Positions 32,570 through 45,221 of a DNA stretch of 64,000 nt are shown one piece after another. The number at the start of each line of letters is the position of its first letter. The first letter of the stretch is position 1. The position numbers and the translations under genes are program-made. The notes under the pieces are model-generated. The model ran no database searches. It was not told the DNA's origin and was given only the letters and a program-made list of their open reading frames with translations. This DNA comes from Erpobdella octoculata (taxonomy: Eukaryota > Annelida > Clitellata > Hirudinida > Erpobdellidae), in the NCBI GenBank assembly GCA_963978895.1, contig OZ022246.1, positions 24,274,526 through 24,338,525 on the forward strand, written 5' to 3'.

Positions 32570-35349
32570 ATGTTGTTACAGTGGATTGTGGTTGTAGGAC
32601 TTGCTCTGACGTTGTTAGGTTAGAAAATAGTATTACTTTTCTTTATCATAAAATAAAACTGAAGATTTCCTTTGCTTTATTGTTATGTGAAGTTGAGTTT
32701 TTTCAAAACATTTTCTTATGTAACTCTTGACGTTCTGACGTAATTCACTGAACCAATTTTCTATAAGTTACCAATAAATTTTTTTTAGGCTACGGATAGC
32801 TACTGGTTTTAATTATATATATATTATCACCTGATTAAACAATTTTGAATAATAAAGTCACATAAATTATGCAAATATATAGGCCAAGGTTTTGAAATTT
32901 TATTTTTTTTTGCAATTAAAAGTAGGTTAAACAAACAAAAAATCTGAAAACTGCCATAAACAATTTTTATTTTTGAAATTTGCTTGGGGGCCCGCAACGG
33001 TGTGTAGGGGATTGAGCCCTCGACCCCTCCTTGACTACACCACTGAAGTGACCTAATCTTCGACATTATTCAATCAGATGATAGTATTTGTCTCCCTATC
33101 TTTTACTGTCAAACATTGGCAAAAATGCGTACTGTCAGTATAACCAACAACAAAAAAAACAACTAAACATGGCTATTCGTCCAAAATAGTTTTCAATCTG
33201 CTTATTAAACACATTTACAACACAAACTGAAACTTCTATGTGAGTCTATCGTGCTTTCACAAGTAGTATTTAGAAATTAAAAAAAAAACTCAATAGATTA
33301 TTTTCTGGTTTTTTTTCTCTAAAATTAATCAATCAAAAACGTCTACTGAGCTATACACAAATCTTATTGTATTAATAAAATTTAGCATTTGAATATTCAA
33401 CAGCTGTCAGGCGCAGTTATGGTGAATCGAGCACAGATTTGAACTGTGACCTTCACCCTCGTTACTGCTTTCGCGTGGAAAAATTGAAGACTCCTGCCAG
33501 CACTCTTGAAGATGCCAATAAAATATGTACTTTACGCTATAACGGCTGGCTTTTAGAAATCCAAAATCAGGACATTCAAGATACGGTAAACAATTACGTT
33601 ACAACCTTGAGTGATGCATACAACACAAAATACGTGTTTCTAAATATAAAACCTACTCGTTACACGTGGACTTATGTTAATAACAATCCTTGTAAAAGTT
33701 AGAAAACAATTTCTTATTCTATGCTCAAATTCAACTCGTATAATAGATTGTAAGCTTTGTTTTTTTCCTAGATTGCAGTGACTTCGATTTTCTAAGTTTT
33801 CAACGGAAGCATGACTTTGTCTATTATAGTACACAGTTTAGTGTCTTTTTGACGCACCCTCATTATCGTAGATACGGTCATGTCTGTTCCTCCGCTTCCT
33901 CAAAATCTTCGTGCAAAATCGACAATTCAACGTTCGCCGTCGATCAATGCTTTACGTTTTACAATTTGAATAAAACATGGTTTGAAGCACAAAATTACTG
34001 CTTGGAAAAGGGAAGAAAACTGGCAATTATTCAACAACGACATCTAGATTTATTTAAAAAATTATTGATCGGAACTGGCAAAGGTGGATATTGGATAGGA
34101 TTAGTTCACAGTCCATTAAAATGGAGTAGTAACGGTGAGAGATTTTGAATACATCTTTATTTTAAATTATTTTTAATAAATAAGATTTTATTTTTATTCA
34201 GATAAGTTTTTAACATGGACAAATGTTGACTCAACGCTTGAAGAAGATCTAACAGATCAGGTTTACTTTCAAATAAACGTAAACAACAACGGCTGGCGAT
34301 CTGGTAAAAAAATTGAAAATGCTGAATTGCTGATATGCGTGTCAGGTGAATTATAATGTTATTTAAAATATTATTATCAGTCCATTTCATGTAAGAGATA
34401 TTTTTTGAATTTTTGCTGTTTTGGGATTCAATTTACAGTTAAAATATTCTCAGACCTTGCTAATTATAAACCGCCTAAAACCCTGTCAGCCCTGTACGGT
34501 TCAAATTTTGTTTGGCCTAACTCCGACCCGTTTCATAGCCACAAAATTTAAATAAAGTGTTTTGGGGTGTGTGTAAATGATTTAATTTTTAAATTACTTT
34601 TAAATAAATAAAAACAATTTTTAGAAAAGACAGAAACCTTTGATGAAGATCAATCCAATTTAACAAGTAAGTTTTACACTGTTTTACATGATAAATTGAC
34701 TTTTTGTTTATTATATAGATAAGATTATGATATTCCGACATCGGGAAGGTTTGACCTCGGCATATCAATCCCTAGAAAGTTCGACTACCTGATTTTAAGC
34801 TGCCGAGAAAGTTTTGTTTCTCACTTTTCTGTTACAAAAGCTGTTGCCACTTGAGTTGAAGTAGATTGTATTGATATTTATTTATTTATTTATTCACAAA
34901 CAGAAGGGCCTATCGGCCTCTAATACCGTTCGGACAGTACAAACATAACAAAAAAAAACAATAAACGAAATATGTACACATACTCAGTTGCAAATTGTGA
35001 ATTGTTAAGATGTTAGAAATATACAATAGCAAGGTATGCTCGCATAAAACATATTGAATAAGATATCTAATCTTGTAACTATTTAAATTTTGCATTTATG
35101 GATCGGTTAAACCTGACAATAAATGTATCTCTGAGCAAATGGTTGAAACAATTTTAACTAATAAAAATAAAAATTATGCTATTTGAGCTAATTCTAATGA
35201 CTTACAGTTTCAATGATATAATCGGTAATATGTCTTTTACAGTTAGTAACGCAGCTCTACTGGGAATAGGAGTTGCAGCTCTATTCATCTGTTTCGTTCA
35301 GGTTCGACGCAAAAAAACCCGTCGGTTCTTCAATGTGCAAAGTTTTTGA
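32570..35349 (+). CDS. Rec7, two-CTLD receptor with short basic tail
   Basis: Exons 32570-32618, 33386-33697, 33772-34134, 34202-34345, 34625-34666, 35243-35349 give 338 aa. The signal peptide is MLLQWIVVVGLALTLL. CTLD1 is nearly identical to Rec6. CTLD2 has DQCFTFYNLNKTWFEAQNYC, GGYWIGLVHSPLKW and LTWTNVD, closing LLICV. The TM helix contains a Gln near its inner end (FVQVRRKK), then TRRFFNVQSF and stop. Exons 1, 2 and 4 and many intron positions match Rec6 almost exactly, while part of exon 3 (SASSKSSCKIDN for YTIPSSSCKGAN) differs. Ligand and partner unknown. Confidence 0.82.
33000..33046. mobile_element. hAT-like element end in Rec7 intron 1
   Basis: The reverse complement begins CAGTGGTGTAGTCAAGG, similar to the ends seen at 21335. 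The other end was not located. Confidence 0.3.
34876..35125 (-). mobile_element. Retroelement fragment inserted in Rec7 intron 5
   Basis: A (TTTA)n tail followed by CACAAACAGAAGGGCCTATCGG is present in Rec7 but absent from the otherwise matching Rec6 intron (about 30078). It therefore inserted after the Rec6/Rec7 duplication. Confidence 0.6.
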
Positions 35350-36299
35350 AATGTTTATATGTCGTTTATTTATTAAAATGTGATTTGCCATTTGATTTTC
35401 TAAATTTACTTGCTACTGGTATGTATATTTATAGTTACTGCAGCCAAGTTATGTCCTTACGACACGGAATGTTTAAATTCAGTGCTTGCAAGTAATTATA
35501 AGGTATATATGTAAGTTCAATTAAAATATTTGATTTCATGTATGGTGCGATATGTGTGCATAATAATTTTGCAAAGTATTATATTCGAATTTTCCACCAG
35601 CATGTTGAAATTAAATATGACTCTCAGAGCAAATTACAACTAACAAATTTAAATTTCTATAATTCAATTACTTTTAGTAAGTAAAATGAGGTTTTTTATG
35701 ATATGTTCAGTTTTTAAGTTTTTAAATGTTAATCAATTAAACATCATATTGTGTTTAAAAAAAATTTAATTTGAATTTTGGTGCGTTTTCTTGGTTTTTG
35801 GTTATTAAATAAAAATAAAACAAGAAGTTTGTTGTTTTTAGACAAAATGAGTGACTCAAAACTTGTTTATATTGTTAATTTAAAGAAAAAAATGATTGAA
35901 AAATTATAAAGTAAATAAAACAAACTTTTTAAACAGTTTTGTTTAAATGGTTACGAGCATTTTTCAATAACCGTACACTACCTGGTCAGTGTGGTCAGTC
36001 AGGTCAGCTAATCTGTAGTTTTTGACTAAAAGATTGCCATTTTCTCAGATTATTAAAACATTTTATTAGGTAAAAAAAATTAAAAAAACATTATTATTTA
36101 TACAAATCAACTCAATGGGTAGTAATATTAAACATCAAAGTAGTACTTCGCAGCGCACGCATACATGTTCCATTGTGTATAGATGTTGTTTTTAGTTGTA
36201 CTTACTGGTACATCGGGTTGTTAGTTTTATAGATATACTCAGGATAAAAAGATTCACCGTGAAAAAACGATTTTGTATACAATTTAAATTTTGTCTACT

Positions 36300-39075
36300 A
36301 TGATCTTACTTGTACTGTACATAGCATATACGTTTAATGTATACTCAATGTTGCCAAACGACCCACCAAGAATCTGGTGCGATCTTTATAAAACATTCTG
36401 CCTTTACACATTCGGATCGGCTGTGAAAATTTCTAATTACGGAAAAGCTGAGAAAACATGTACGGAAACAAAAGCTAATAGTCGACTCCTAGAAATAACC
36501 GCATGGGAAAGGTTTCAAACAGCTAAGGTTTTCAAGCAGTCTGCATTTGACGACAACGAAAAAGTGTTGATAGGAAACGCATGTTAGTAAAAAAGCATAA
36601 TAAAAAATAAATTTAAATAAATTAAAAAAAATATTTAATTTTTTTCCAGCAATAACCAGAGAGGAGTTCAAAGAGTACGGGTTTTATAAAATTAGTTCTT
36701 ATGATAAATACCTCAATCATGGAGTTATTTGTATGATCGGTAAGTAATTTACACGTTTTATACTATAGTTTCAAATGTCAGGGGCGGGGTGGAATCTTGT
36801 AATCGGGATGTCACCCACTTTCTGAACCGCTACTTTTCTTTATTTGTCACAGACAAACAAGTTTTAAATTAAGTTAAAAAAATGAGAAATATTTATATTG
36901 GTTTTATACCTACATCGCTGGTTTTTTCTCTCTTGAGCAAACTTTCAAACGAAAACTAAGTTGGTAAATTATCTTAACTTTCTAACGAATTATTCATAAA
37001 GCGTGTTTACAATTTTTTGGAAATAAATTTTTTACGCATTTGATTGCAAGATCTTGAAAATTGTTTTCAGAAATTAAAACAAAAGCTTCAAGACATTGAA
37101 TAACTATTTTTACACAATGCAAACAATTGTTTGTGTATTTGCTAGTATTGATTGTTCCGATTCTAATAGATAGTATATTAAAAGAACGTTTTAAACAAAT
37201 GTTCAAAAAAGTATTAAAAATTTTTAAACAATGAAACTACGTTTATTGTTATACATTCACCACCTATCGCATCAAAAGAGCTTTGTGTGCAAGCAACACT
37301 GCACATCTATTTGAAATTACATTATGTTTTTCTTTATTTGATTTTAAATCTGTCATATTTTGAAAATGTTTTAAATTGCTTTCTTTGGCATTATACCCAC
37401 CCACGTAAAATTTGAGCCAAAGTTGTTTTTAGCGGCAACATCAACATCTGAACTCCGACAGATAGTCAGGTTGAATGAGAACCTATAACTAGATCAGAGG
37501 TGTACATTGTACATGGGTCTATTTTTGGCAACTCAACCCAACCCAGCCTATTATTTTTACAACCCAATCCAACCTAATATATTCTCAACCCATCCCAACC
37601 TACTATTTTCTCAACCCAGCCCAACCTGATCCACCTGAAATGTTTAATTTTCTAACTCAACTCAACCCATCTCACTGCTAAAATGTGTTTGTTAACTAAA
37701 ACATTTTTTTTAATTTTTTGAAACTCAACCCAACCCAATCCAACCCATGTACACCTATGAGCTAAATACAATTAAAAATTCTCAACCCAACCCAACCTAC
37801 TATTTTTTCAACACAGCCGAACCTGACCCACCTGAAAAGTTTATTTTTCTAACCCAACTCAACTTATCTCACTGCTAAAATGTGTTTGTTAACTGAAAAA
37901 AAAATCATTTTTTAAACCCAACCCATGCATGTGTAAGTAAAATTAGGAACCAGCCCAACCCAACCCATGTACACCTATGAGCTAAATAAAATTAAAAATT
38001 CTTGAATAGAGTTTTAAACAATTTTAGCATATTAAATCATTACTATAAAAAAATTTAATTAGTTAATTAGCAATTTTGATGATTTTGCAGTAAAGCTTTC
38101 TCATTTCATTTTGTAGTCTCAAACGTACAAAGAAATTTTTTTCCTTCTCTTATCTTGATCTTTTTAAAACATTGTTTGCCAAAAAACTATTAATTTTTTT
38201 AAATTTTTAAATGTAACCTGATGAATATTCATGTCTAATTGTCTATAAATAGATTGTTTAGCTACATGGACAGTGTATAACAAGTCGGACCTTATTGACG
38301 GAGAAGATTATCCCAAAAACAAAATCCCCACTCAATGCATTAACACATGTGAAACTGATGAATCGAAAAACTGTGTTGCCGTTGAGAAAGATACAACTTT
38401 GAAAACTGAATGCTGGTATTATGATGCTAATAATTTTCCAAATCTTACTACCTTTGATGGGGAAGCTTTGTACATCATCAATCGAACTTCAAAAAATCCT
38501 GAAAGATGTTTTGGAAGTATGAAAAATATTATTTTGTTTATCGTTTTTGCATTTAAATAAGAAAAGCAAATTAAATAAAATTTATTTTTTGTTTTTCAAT
38601 TCAAAAAACCTTACAACTGATTGCTGTTGCAGTTTATTATCCACCACCAAGTTGTTGTAAGTTACATTTTTAAACGTTTGCTTAACTAATTTATTGTTTT
38701 TAAACTTTGTCTTCAGCAATATGGTTTTAGTTGAAAAAAAAATTAATGTTCCAATTTTTTTTTGCAAATAAAATTTTTAAGTTTGTTTTTTTATAAAATT
38801 AATTTGCTACAGATTTTTCTCGGCCAGTGAAAACTCTCTTAGTTGCATTCATTTCATTTGGAGTACTAATGGTTTTGTTTCTTGTAGTATTCTTTAGAAA
38901 ATACAGAGCCAGACAGGTGAATTTGTGTCTGTTGCAATTATTCATATAACAAACTGTTTGCCTATAAAACTATAGCAAAAAATTTAATAATTTGTATCAG
39001 AATTCGCGTACTGGTTTGCAAAGGAGCAGGATTTACGAAAGACTGCGAGTAAGTTATTCGCACTCCAATCGTTGA
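36300..39075 (+). CDS. Rec8, CTLD/PAN receptor with one YxxL
   Basis: Exons 36300-36582, 36650-36739, 38253-38516, 38633-38656, 38813-38916, 39001-39075 give 279 aa. The signal peptide starts MILLVLYIAYTF. The CTLD-like part has WCDLYKTFCLYTFG, SRLLEIT and HGVICMI. The PAN-like domain has CINTCETDESKNCVAVEK and CWYYD. An 8-residue stalk exon, TM helix and FFRKYRARQ precede a 25-codon last exon containing SRIYERL (YxxL, Arg at -2). The PAN exon donor (GTATGA) lies seven bases before the Rec9/Rec10 position, where Rec8 has lost the GT. The last exon contains a good donor (GAGTAAGT at about 39048), so a longer spliced tail is possible. Intron 2 holds a hAT-like element. Confidence 0.75.
37495..37980. 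mobile_element. hAT-like MITE with a duplicated 3' half, Rec8 intron 2
   Basis: Starts CAGAGGTGTACATTGTACAT. The inverted end GTACACCTATG occurs twice (to 37759 and to 37979). The interior is dense in AACCCAACCC runs and is copied in tandem. Flanks AACTAGAT and AGCTAAAT are weakly alike. Confidence 0.5.
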
Positions 39076-39254
39076 ATTGCACGTCTAACTTAACTCAACT
39101 TGCTTTTGTAATCCTGATGCGAAGTTTTAAACAGCAGTCCGTATCTATGTTTTAAATCAATTAACGTATTGCTATGTTTCATAAAACGTTTTATTTTAAT
39201 TTATATTTACTTTATTTTTACTTATTGTTGTTTTATTAGATTTTTGAATGCGTT

Positions 39255-39850
39255 TTGTAAAAGTTAGAAAAGATCTAATTTTATGGTCTAATTCTACTTG
39301 TGTAATAACTTGTAGTTTTTGGGATTTGCATTGATTACAGTGACGTCGTCGTTTAAAGCTGACGATGGGAGTATGACTTTGTCTATTAATAGTTACATTT
39401 TGAAGGTTTTTTGTTTATTGGTCACATTTTGATAGGCTTTTTTTTGTCTATTATAAGTCACATTTTGATGGTTTTTTGTCTATTATAAGTCACATTTTGA
39501 TTTGTTTTTTGTTTATTAGTCACATTTTCATAGGTTTTTTTGGTCTATTATAAATCACATTTTGGATGTTATTTAGGCAAACTTAGCTGCTTCATGGTTC
39601 ATTGGAAATTAAAGCCCTAAAATTATTTCTTTAATCGCATCTGTTGAAATTTGTTCCTTGTCTGAAGAATTCAGCTGGTAAAAATCCACACCCAGTTCCA
39701 ATATTTGATTTTAAGTATGGTGTGATATTATTGAATAATATTTTTTAGGCAGAAATATTCCGCTGATAAATGCGTTTTTAACAAGCACGTATACATAACA
39801 AATAACAGATTTTAGTTTTAGGAAGAATTATAACTAAACTTGTTTAAATT
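39255..39850 (+). pseudogene. Relic two-CTLD gene with expanded exon repeat
   Basis: Sequence from about 39255 follows the Rec6/Rec7 intron 2 and exon 3 start (GATTACAGTGACGTCG..CTGACGATGGGAGTATGACTTTG). It then runs into six ~32-bp copies (39381-39570) of the piece that encodes VYYKSHFDVF in Rec6. Around 39690-39850 it resembles the Rec6/Rec7 3' UTR. No open frame survives. It is the two-CTLD partner expected before Rec9. Confidence 0.7.
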
Positions 39851-40234
39851 TCAAATTAATTTTATAAAAACAAGTAATATAATGTTTGTCAAATTAATGT
39901 TTGTCAAGCATATGTTTGGCTTTTACTTTGTCTTTCAGTAAAAATGAATTTTTTTAGCCAATTTCATCATATCATAGAAGTCCGTATTTAATATATGCAA
40001 GACTAATTGTTTGCTTATTTTTAAGCGTTTTGTCCAAACGTTTTCCCAAGGCTGGAAATAAGCATATTTAGTGTGTTTTCATGACTCTTTTGTAAGATTT
40101 TAGTTCTTAAAAATGTGGTAGTTCTTGCTTTTATAAGGATTCCGTGACTCTACTGGTTTTTATTCTGGTTTGTGTTTAATAAACAATTTGAAGTTGATAT
40201 AGCAAACCTTAAAATCAGTTCTATGTTGAAGATA

Positions 40235-40415
40235 GAGAAAGAAAGAGAGAGTGGGAGAGAGGAAGAGAGAGGAAGAGAGAGAAAGAAAAAGAGAAAGAGA
40301 AAAAAGTAAAAGAAACGAAAAGCAAAAGAAAAAGAAACAAAAACAAGGAAGAAAGAAAAAGAGAGAAGGAAAAAAAGGGAAAAAAAGAAAAAGAGAGAAA
40401 GAGAGAAAACGAAAC
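40235..40415. repeat. Polypurine (GA/AAAG) tract
   Basis: About 180 bp almost entirely A and G on the plus strand. The long frames there are compositional. Confidence 0.9.
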
Positions 40416-40910
40416 AATAAAAATTTAGCAGATGCAGAATGCTTGCTACTGAAACTCTGTAAGCCTATAAATAAGCTAACTTAGCTTGAGCAAGTGGAAT
40501 ATTTTTGTTTGGGTTTTCCCACCTAAGCCAATGATGTTGTGTAGAATCTAATAAATAGTTAATGAGGTCCAAATTTTAAAACGATAAGAGAACTGTGGAA
40601 AAAGCAGAGATGTTTGCATAATTAAATCTTGAAGAGCGAAGCTGCTTCAAACTATAGATTTTTTTGTAAGATTTTTCCCACCTCAACCAATAAAGTTTTG
40701 TAAGGTCTCATGAATAATTAATGAGGCTTAAGCTTTAACCTCCTTTGAAATCTTGTGTAATAATTATCTTTAAAATTATTTTTTTAAATAATTATTCATA
40801 AGGCCTAAGATTTCAAGCTGAACGCTTCAACCAATCAAGTGCTGCTGAATGTCATATTAATAATTAATGAGGCCCCAAATCATGTGTAGAAAATATAGCC
40901 ATACCCGCCC

Positions 40911-41750
40911 GCATATTTCTAAATGGTAGTATGCGGCAATACAGAGAGGTCGATTAGTCGCCTAAGAGGGGCGTGGCTGAACGCTTTGCTTTAAATATTT
41001 ATGATTGCTATTCTCAATGTGGCACTAAAAAGCTATAGAACAGAGAGACCTGGTTTTATATATGTTATTATTATATATAACATATAAAACCAGCAATATT
41101 AAATCAGCTACATATAATATGGTCGCTTTTTCTTTATGTGGTTTCAACTTAAGTTTCAATGTGTTTCATCAGTCAATAGCCGTATTAATTTGTTAAGTGA
41201 AGTCAATGATTCAGCTTAGCTCCTATTCAATGTCTCTGTCTAAACAAAACTTATAATTATTTCTGATTTTTAACTCAACTAATTCAACTTTTATAATATT
41301 TAATTTATTGTTTTAACATAGAGTTCTGTAGATGGCTTTATATAGCTGGAAATTTCCATTAATGGCCATAGTTAATCCTGATTGTTTTATTATTTATCTA
41401 TTTTTTAACATAATTTCTTTGATTAAAATTCTCGACATTTCATATGGATGAAAAGGGCTTTAAAAGAACATTTTTACTAGTGGGTAACCATGTTAATAGT
41501 AATAATAACATGAATGTGAAGTCAAGGCATTTTACGAATTATAAGTAAGTTTCATTCTAATTTACTCAAACTAACTTTGAACTAACTAAATCAACAATTC
41601 ATATTATTTGCGACACTTTTTATTAATATCAATAACATATCATTGAAACTGTGGAATTGAGTGCTATTTACGTCTAGCCTTAAACCACGCCCCTCTTAGC
41701 CTGCTAGTCGACCTCTCTGTATTGCCGCATACTACCATTTAGAAATATGC
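40911..41750. mobile_element. Mutator-like non-autonomous element with 9-bp target duplication
   Basis: Terminal inverted repeats of about 70 bp (GCATATTTCTAAATGG.. left, ..CCATTTAGAAATATGC right). Both sides carry the same 9 bases, TACCCGCCC (40902-40910 and 41751-41759). Long TIRs with a 9-bp duplication are typical of MULEs. No transposase. The right end lies 95 bp before the Rec9 start codon. Confidence 0.8.
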
Positions 41751-41845
41751 TACCCGCCCAGGGTATTAGCATAAGTTTTTTTTTTGAAAATGACTCACTG
41801 CAAGAGAAGAAAGAATCGTTACATGAAATTTTAACTTTCGATAGT

Positions 41846-44136
41846 ATGATCTACCGTGTATTACTCATAATATATACGTTTAATGTATGTTCAACGTTGC
41901 ATAACGAACAACCAAGAATCTGGTGCGATCTTTATAAAAGATTCTGCCTTTACACATTCGGACCAGCTGTGAAAATTTCTAGTTACGAAGAAGCCGAAAA
42001 GACATGTACGGAAACAAAAGCTAATAGTCGACTGTTAGAAATAACCGCATGGGAAGGTTTTCAAACAGCTAAGGTTTTCAAGCAGTCTGCATTTGAAGAC
42101 AACGAAAAAGTGTTAATAGGAAACGGATGTAAGTAGAAAAAACATTAAAAAATAAGATTCAATAAAATTATTTTTTTTTAATTTTGTTGTTAGCAATAAC
42201 CAGAAAGGAATTCAAAGAGTACGGGTTTTATCATTTTAGTTCTGTTCATGAAGAAATAAATTATGGAGTAATTTGTATGATCGGTAGGTATTTATATAAA
42301 TTTTATTTTTCAGGATGATTTTGTAATTTTTTAATGGGGATTTGCTCATTTCCTAAATAAACTATCAAATGAAAACAAAAGAGTTAAAATTATTTTAACT
42401 TATTTAGAGCATCTTTATAATGGGTGTATGTGAGTATGCTTGAGCATCACATCCAAATCGCTGAAGAAATTTGAACCAATTTTTGCATGGATGTAGTTTT
42501 CATTGATAAAAATAAGGCTTTTTTCTAATAAATCTGCTTTTTATTTTGCGTGTTATTGTAAAAAACGATAAAAAATCAATAATAAACTCGGACAACGCCG
42601 GATAAATCTACTAATTAATTATAAAACATGTTTTAAATTTTTAAGTTTCAAGATATCGATTATATAATTTTATAAAATACAAGAAATGTTTTTTTTGCAT
42701 TTTGTTATTGTTGGTTGTGATAATTTTAAGATAATTTTAGAAATACGTTTTATACAAATTTTAAGAAATTATTATAAAAGAACCGGTTATTAATTTAATT
42801 ACATCTATTATAAAACTTTTACTATCTCTTTCTTCTTATAATTACTATGCATGTACAAAGTACTTTCGCAACACGCAACTTTCACTTTGATCAATAATTA
42901 TTATAATGGAAACATCTGTCTGAAACTGTCATCAATTATGATTCTGTTTTGTATTTTGAATTGCGTCTCTGTGTATTTTCCCGCATAATATTAAAATACT
43001 AATTCATTTTTGTGACATTTTTGACATCTAAACTCATGCAGATAGTACGGTGTATCAAAAACTTGAAGATATGCCTAAAAATCTATGGACAATGTCTGGA
43101 GAATTTATTATTAAAAAAAATTGTATAAAGTTTTTTTAACTTAAAATTTTGACGATTTTTTAGTTAGGCTTTTTCATTCCACTTTGAAGTTTCAAACGTA
43201 CAAATAAACAAACTCTAACTTTTTTCCTTCTTTACGTTTGAATTTATAAAACACAACATACATAAGCCACAACATCATAAGGTTTTAGATAGGTGGAATG
43301 TAAGTCTGATGTGTTTACTTTCATAAATAGATTGTTTAGCTACATGGACAGTGTATATCAAGTCCAAGCTTATTGATGGAAAAGATTACCCCAAAGAAAG
43401 GTTCCCCACTCAATGTATTTACACATGTGAAACTGATGAATCGAAAAACTGTGTTGCCGTTGAAAAAGATACAACTTTGAAAGCTGGATGCTGGTATTAT
43501 GATGCTAATAATTTTCCAAATCTTACTAGTTATGATGGTGAAGCACTGTACATCATCAATCGAACTATGAAGAATGCTGAAAGATGTGTTGGAAATTTAA
43601 GTGGTAGATTTTTGCTTAGTTTTTTAAGTATTTAAGTCATGAAAATAAAATAAATAAAATTACTTTTTGTTTTTAAATTTCAAAACACCTTACAACTCAT
43701 TGCTGATGCAGATCAATATCAGCTATCGACTTGGCGTAAGTTATATCTTAAAACATTTGCTCAAAAACATGTTGTTATTTTATAATAAACCAACAATTAA
43801 AGTTTAAACAAATTGAAACGTGGAGGCCCATATCTTTTTGTAACATTTAAATAGTTTTTTTTATAAAATGAATTTAAAACAGATTACTTTTCACGAACGA
43901 CACTACTTGTTACAGTAATTAGCCTTTTAATTGGAGCATTACTGCTGGCTTTGTTTCCTATATTTTTCATCAGATGTTACAGACCCAAAGAGGTGAGCGT
44001 ATATCAACAGTAATTAAATAACATATAATTGTAATACTAAAAATAGTTAGCCTGTAAAATATAAAAAAAAACAATGGTTATTTTCTATTAGGAAGGACAG
44101 AATGTCTCTCGGAGAGAAGCATTTATGAAAACCTGA
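41846..44136 (+). CDS. Rec9, CTLD/PAN receptor, tail shortened by frameshift
   Basis: Exons 41846-42128, 42194-42283, 43331-43603, 43712-43735, 43883-43992, 44092-44136 give 274 aa. The ATG chosen starts the signal peptide MIYRVLLIIYTF. An in-frame ATG at 41747 inside the transposon end would add 33 residues and bury it. The CTLD-like part has WCDLYKRFCLYTFG and YGVICMI; the PAN-like domain has CIYTCETDESKNCVAVEK and CWYYD. An 8-residue stalk and a TM helix ending FFIRCYRPKE follow. With the first acceptor AG the last exon ends REAFMKT; relative to Rec8 it is shifted one base, losing the tyrosine motif. A later AG at 44112-44114 would instead read SIYENL. Which is used is unknown. Confidence 0.72.
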
Positions 44137-44711
44137 AAACACAGTTCGATAAAGCGCTCTTTATTTTTATTTTTCATAATAGTTTATAGTCCCTTACACC
44201 CGGTGTTTTAAGACTCAAATGATGAAGTGCTCTTTATTAACATGCCTTTATAAGCGTTCACTTGTCCGGATGTCCGTGGGGTGTCCATGTAATGTTCGCG
44301 GAAGTTTCAATTCTCAACAAACAGTTAATGTAATATCGTTAGGTTTTAAATTGTTTTTTCACTCTATTTATTTTTAGCTTTTTTGTTTTTTAATTAATTT
44401 TTTGAGAACTGAAATTTACATTACTGCGTCTATTTTAGTTTTATATAAAAATACAACGTTATTGGTTTATTGGTTAACGCATTTGAATTTATGGAAAAAA
44501 GCTATGCAACTATGTTTTATTGATTGAAGAACTTTCAAAACTCGGTGTTAACAATTAACCTTTACCCCTCCTTGCGAAACCATCACAAAGGCGTAACCAC
44601 TCGGATGCAGCTGTCTACAATGTGCGTGTTGTTAGTACAAATCGGCTACAGAAAAAACAACTTTAAATTAGTCATACAACAAACAGACAATGTGTGTATG
44701 TGTTTGCTTTG

Positions 44712-44965
44712 TGGGACGTGTTGGTGTAGTGGTATAGACACCGGCTTTGAGAGTCGTAGGACCCGGGTTCGATTTCCGGTCCAGGCACGTAATTTCCTTG
44801 AGCAAGAAACTAACTCACACGTGCTCACGTCAACTCAGCGTTATATAGGGTTAACTTCTCATGTCTATGTAAATAGCGTGTTCTTCGAAGTTTCCGATTC
44901 CAAGGGAACCTTCGTAAGCGCCTCTGACTTTATCTGGCGCTATATAAATAAATTCATTTATTATT
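44712..44965 (+). mobile_element. tRNA-derived SINE
   Basis: A box TGGTGTAGTGG (44722-44732) and a B-box-like GGTTCGATTTC (44766-44776) have the spacing of a tRNA-type Pol III promoter. The body ends TGGCGCTATATAAATAAAT, a SINE-like AT tail. The tRNA-like part does not fold into a standard tRNA by eye. Confidence 0.65.
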
Positions 44966-45221
44966 TCATCCGACAAACTGAATCAATCTTAACACAATTT
45001 GGCATAGAGGTATTCCACGTTGAAAAAAAGGTTTTTTAAAAATTTTAAAAAAGATATTTTGTTTTATTTTACGTTTTTTAGATAATAAACAAAAAAAAAC
45101 AAAAACAATTAGTTAGACGTTTAAGATTTTTTAAAAGAAAAGAAAGTACAACAAAACGTTAAAGTTGGTACGATAGATGTAGCAAAAAAATGGTAGATCA
45201 TTTTTTACAAACTTTTGTTTA

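Noticed and set aside
40160..40484. Lys/Arg/Glu-rich and Phe/Ser-rich frames
   Set aside because: Polypurine tract read on both strands.
44716..44790. A functional tRNA gene
   Set aside because: A and B boxes are present but no consistent acceptor stem or anticodon arm could be drawn; fits a SINE better.
44524..45039. 171-codon frame over the SINE
   Set aside because: Runs across tRNA-like Pol III boxes and AT tail; no domain and no relatives.
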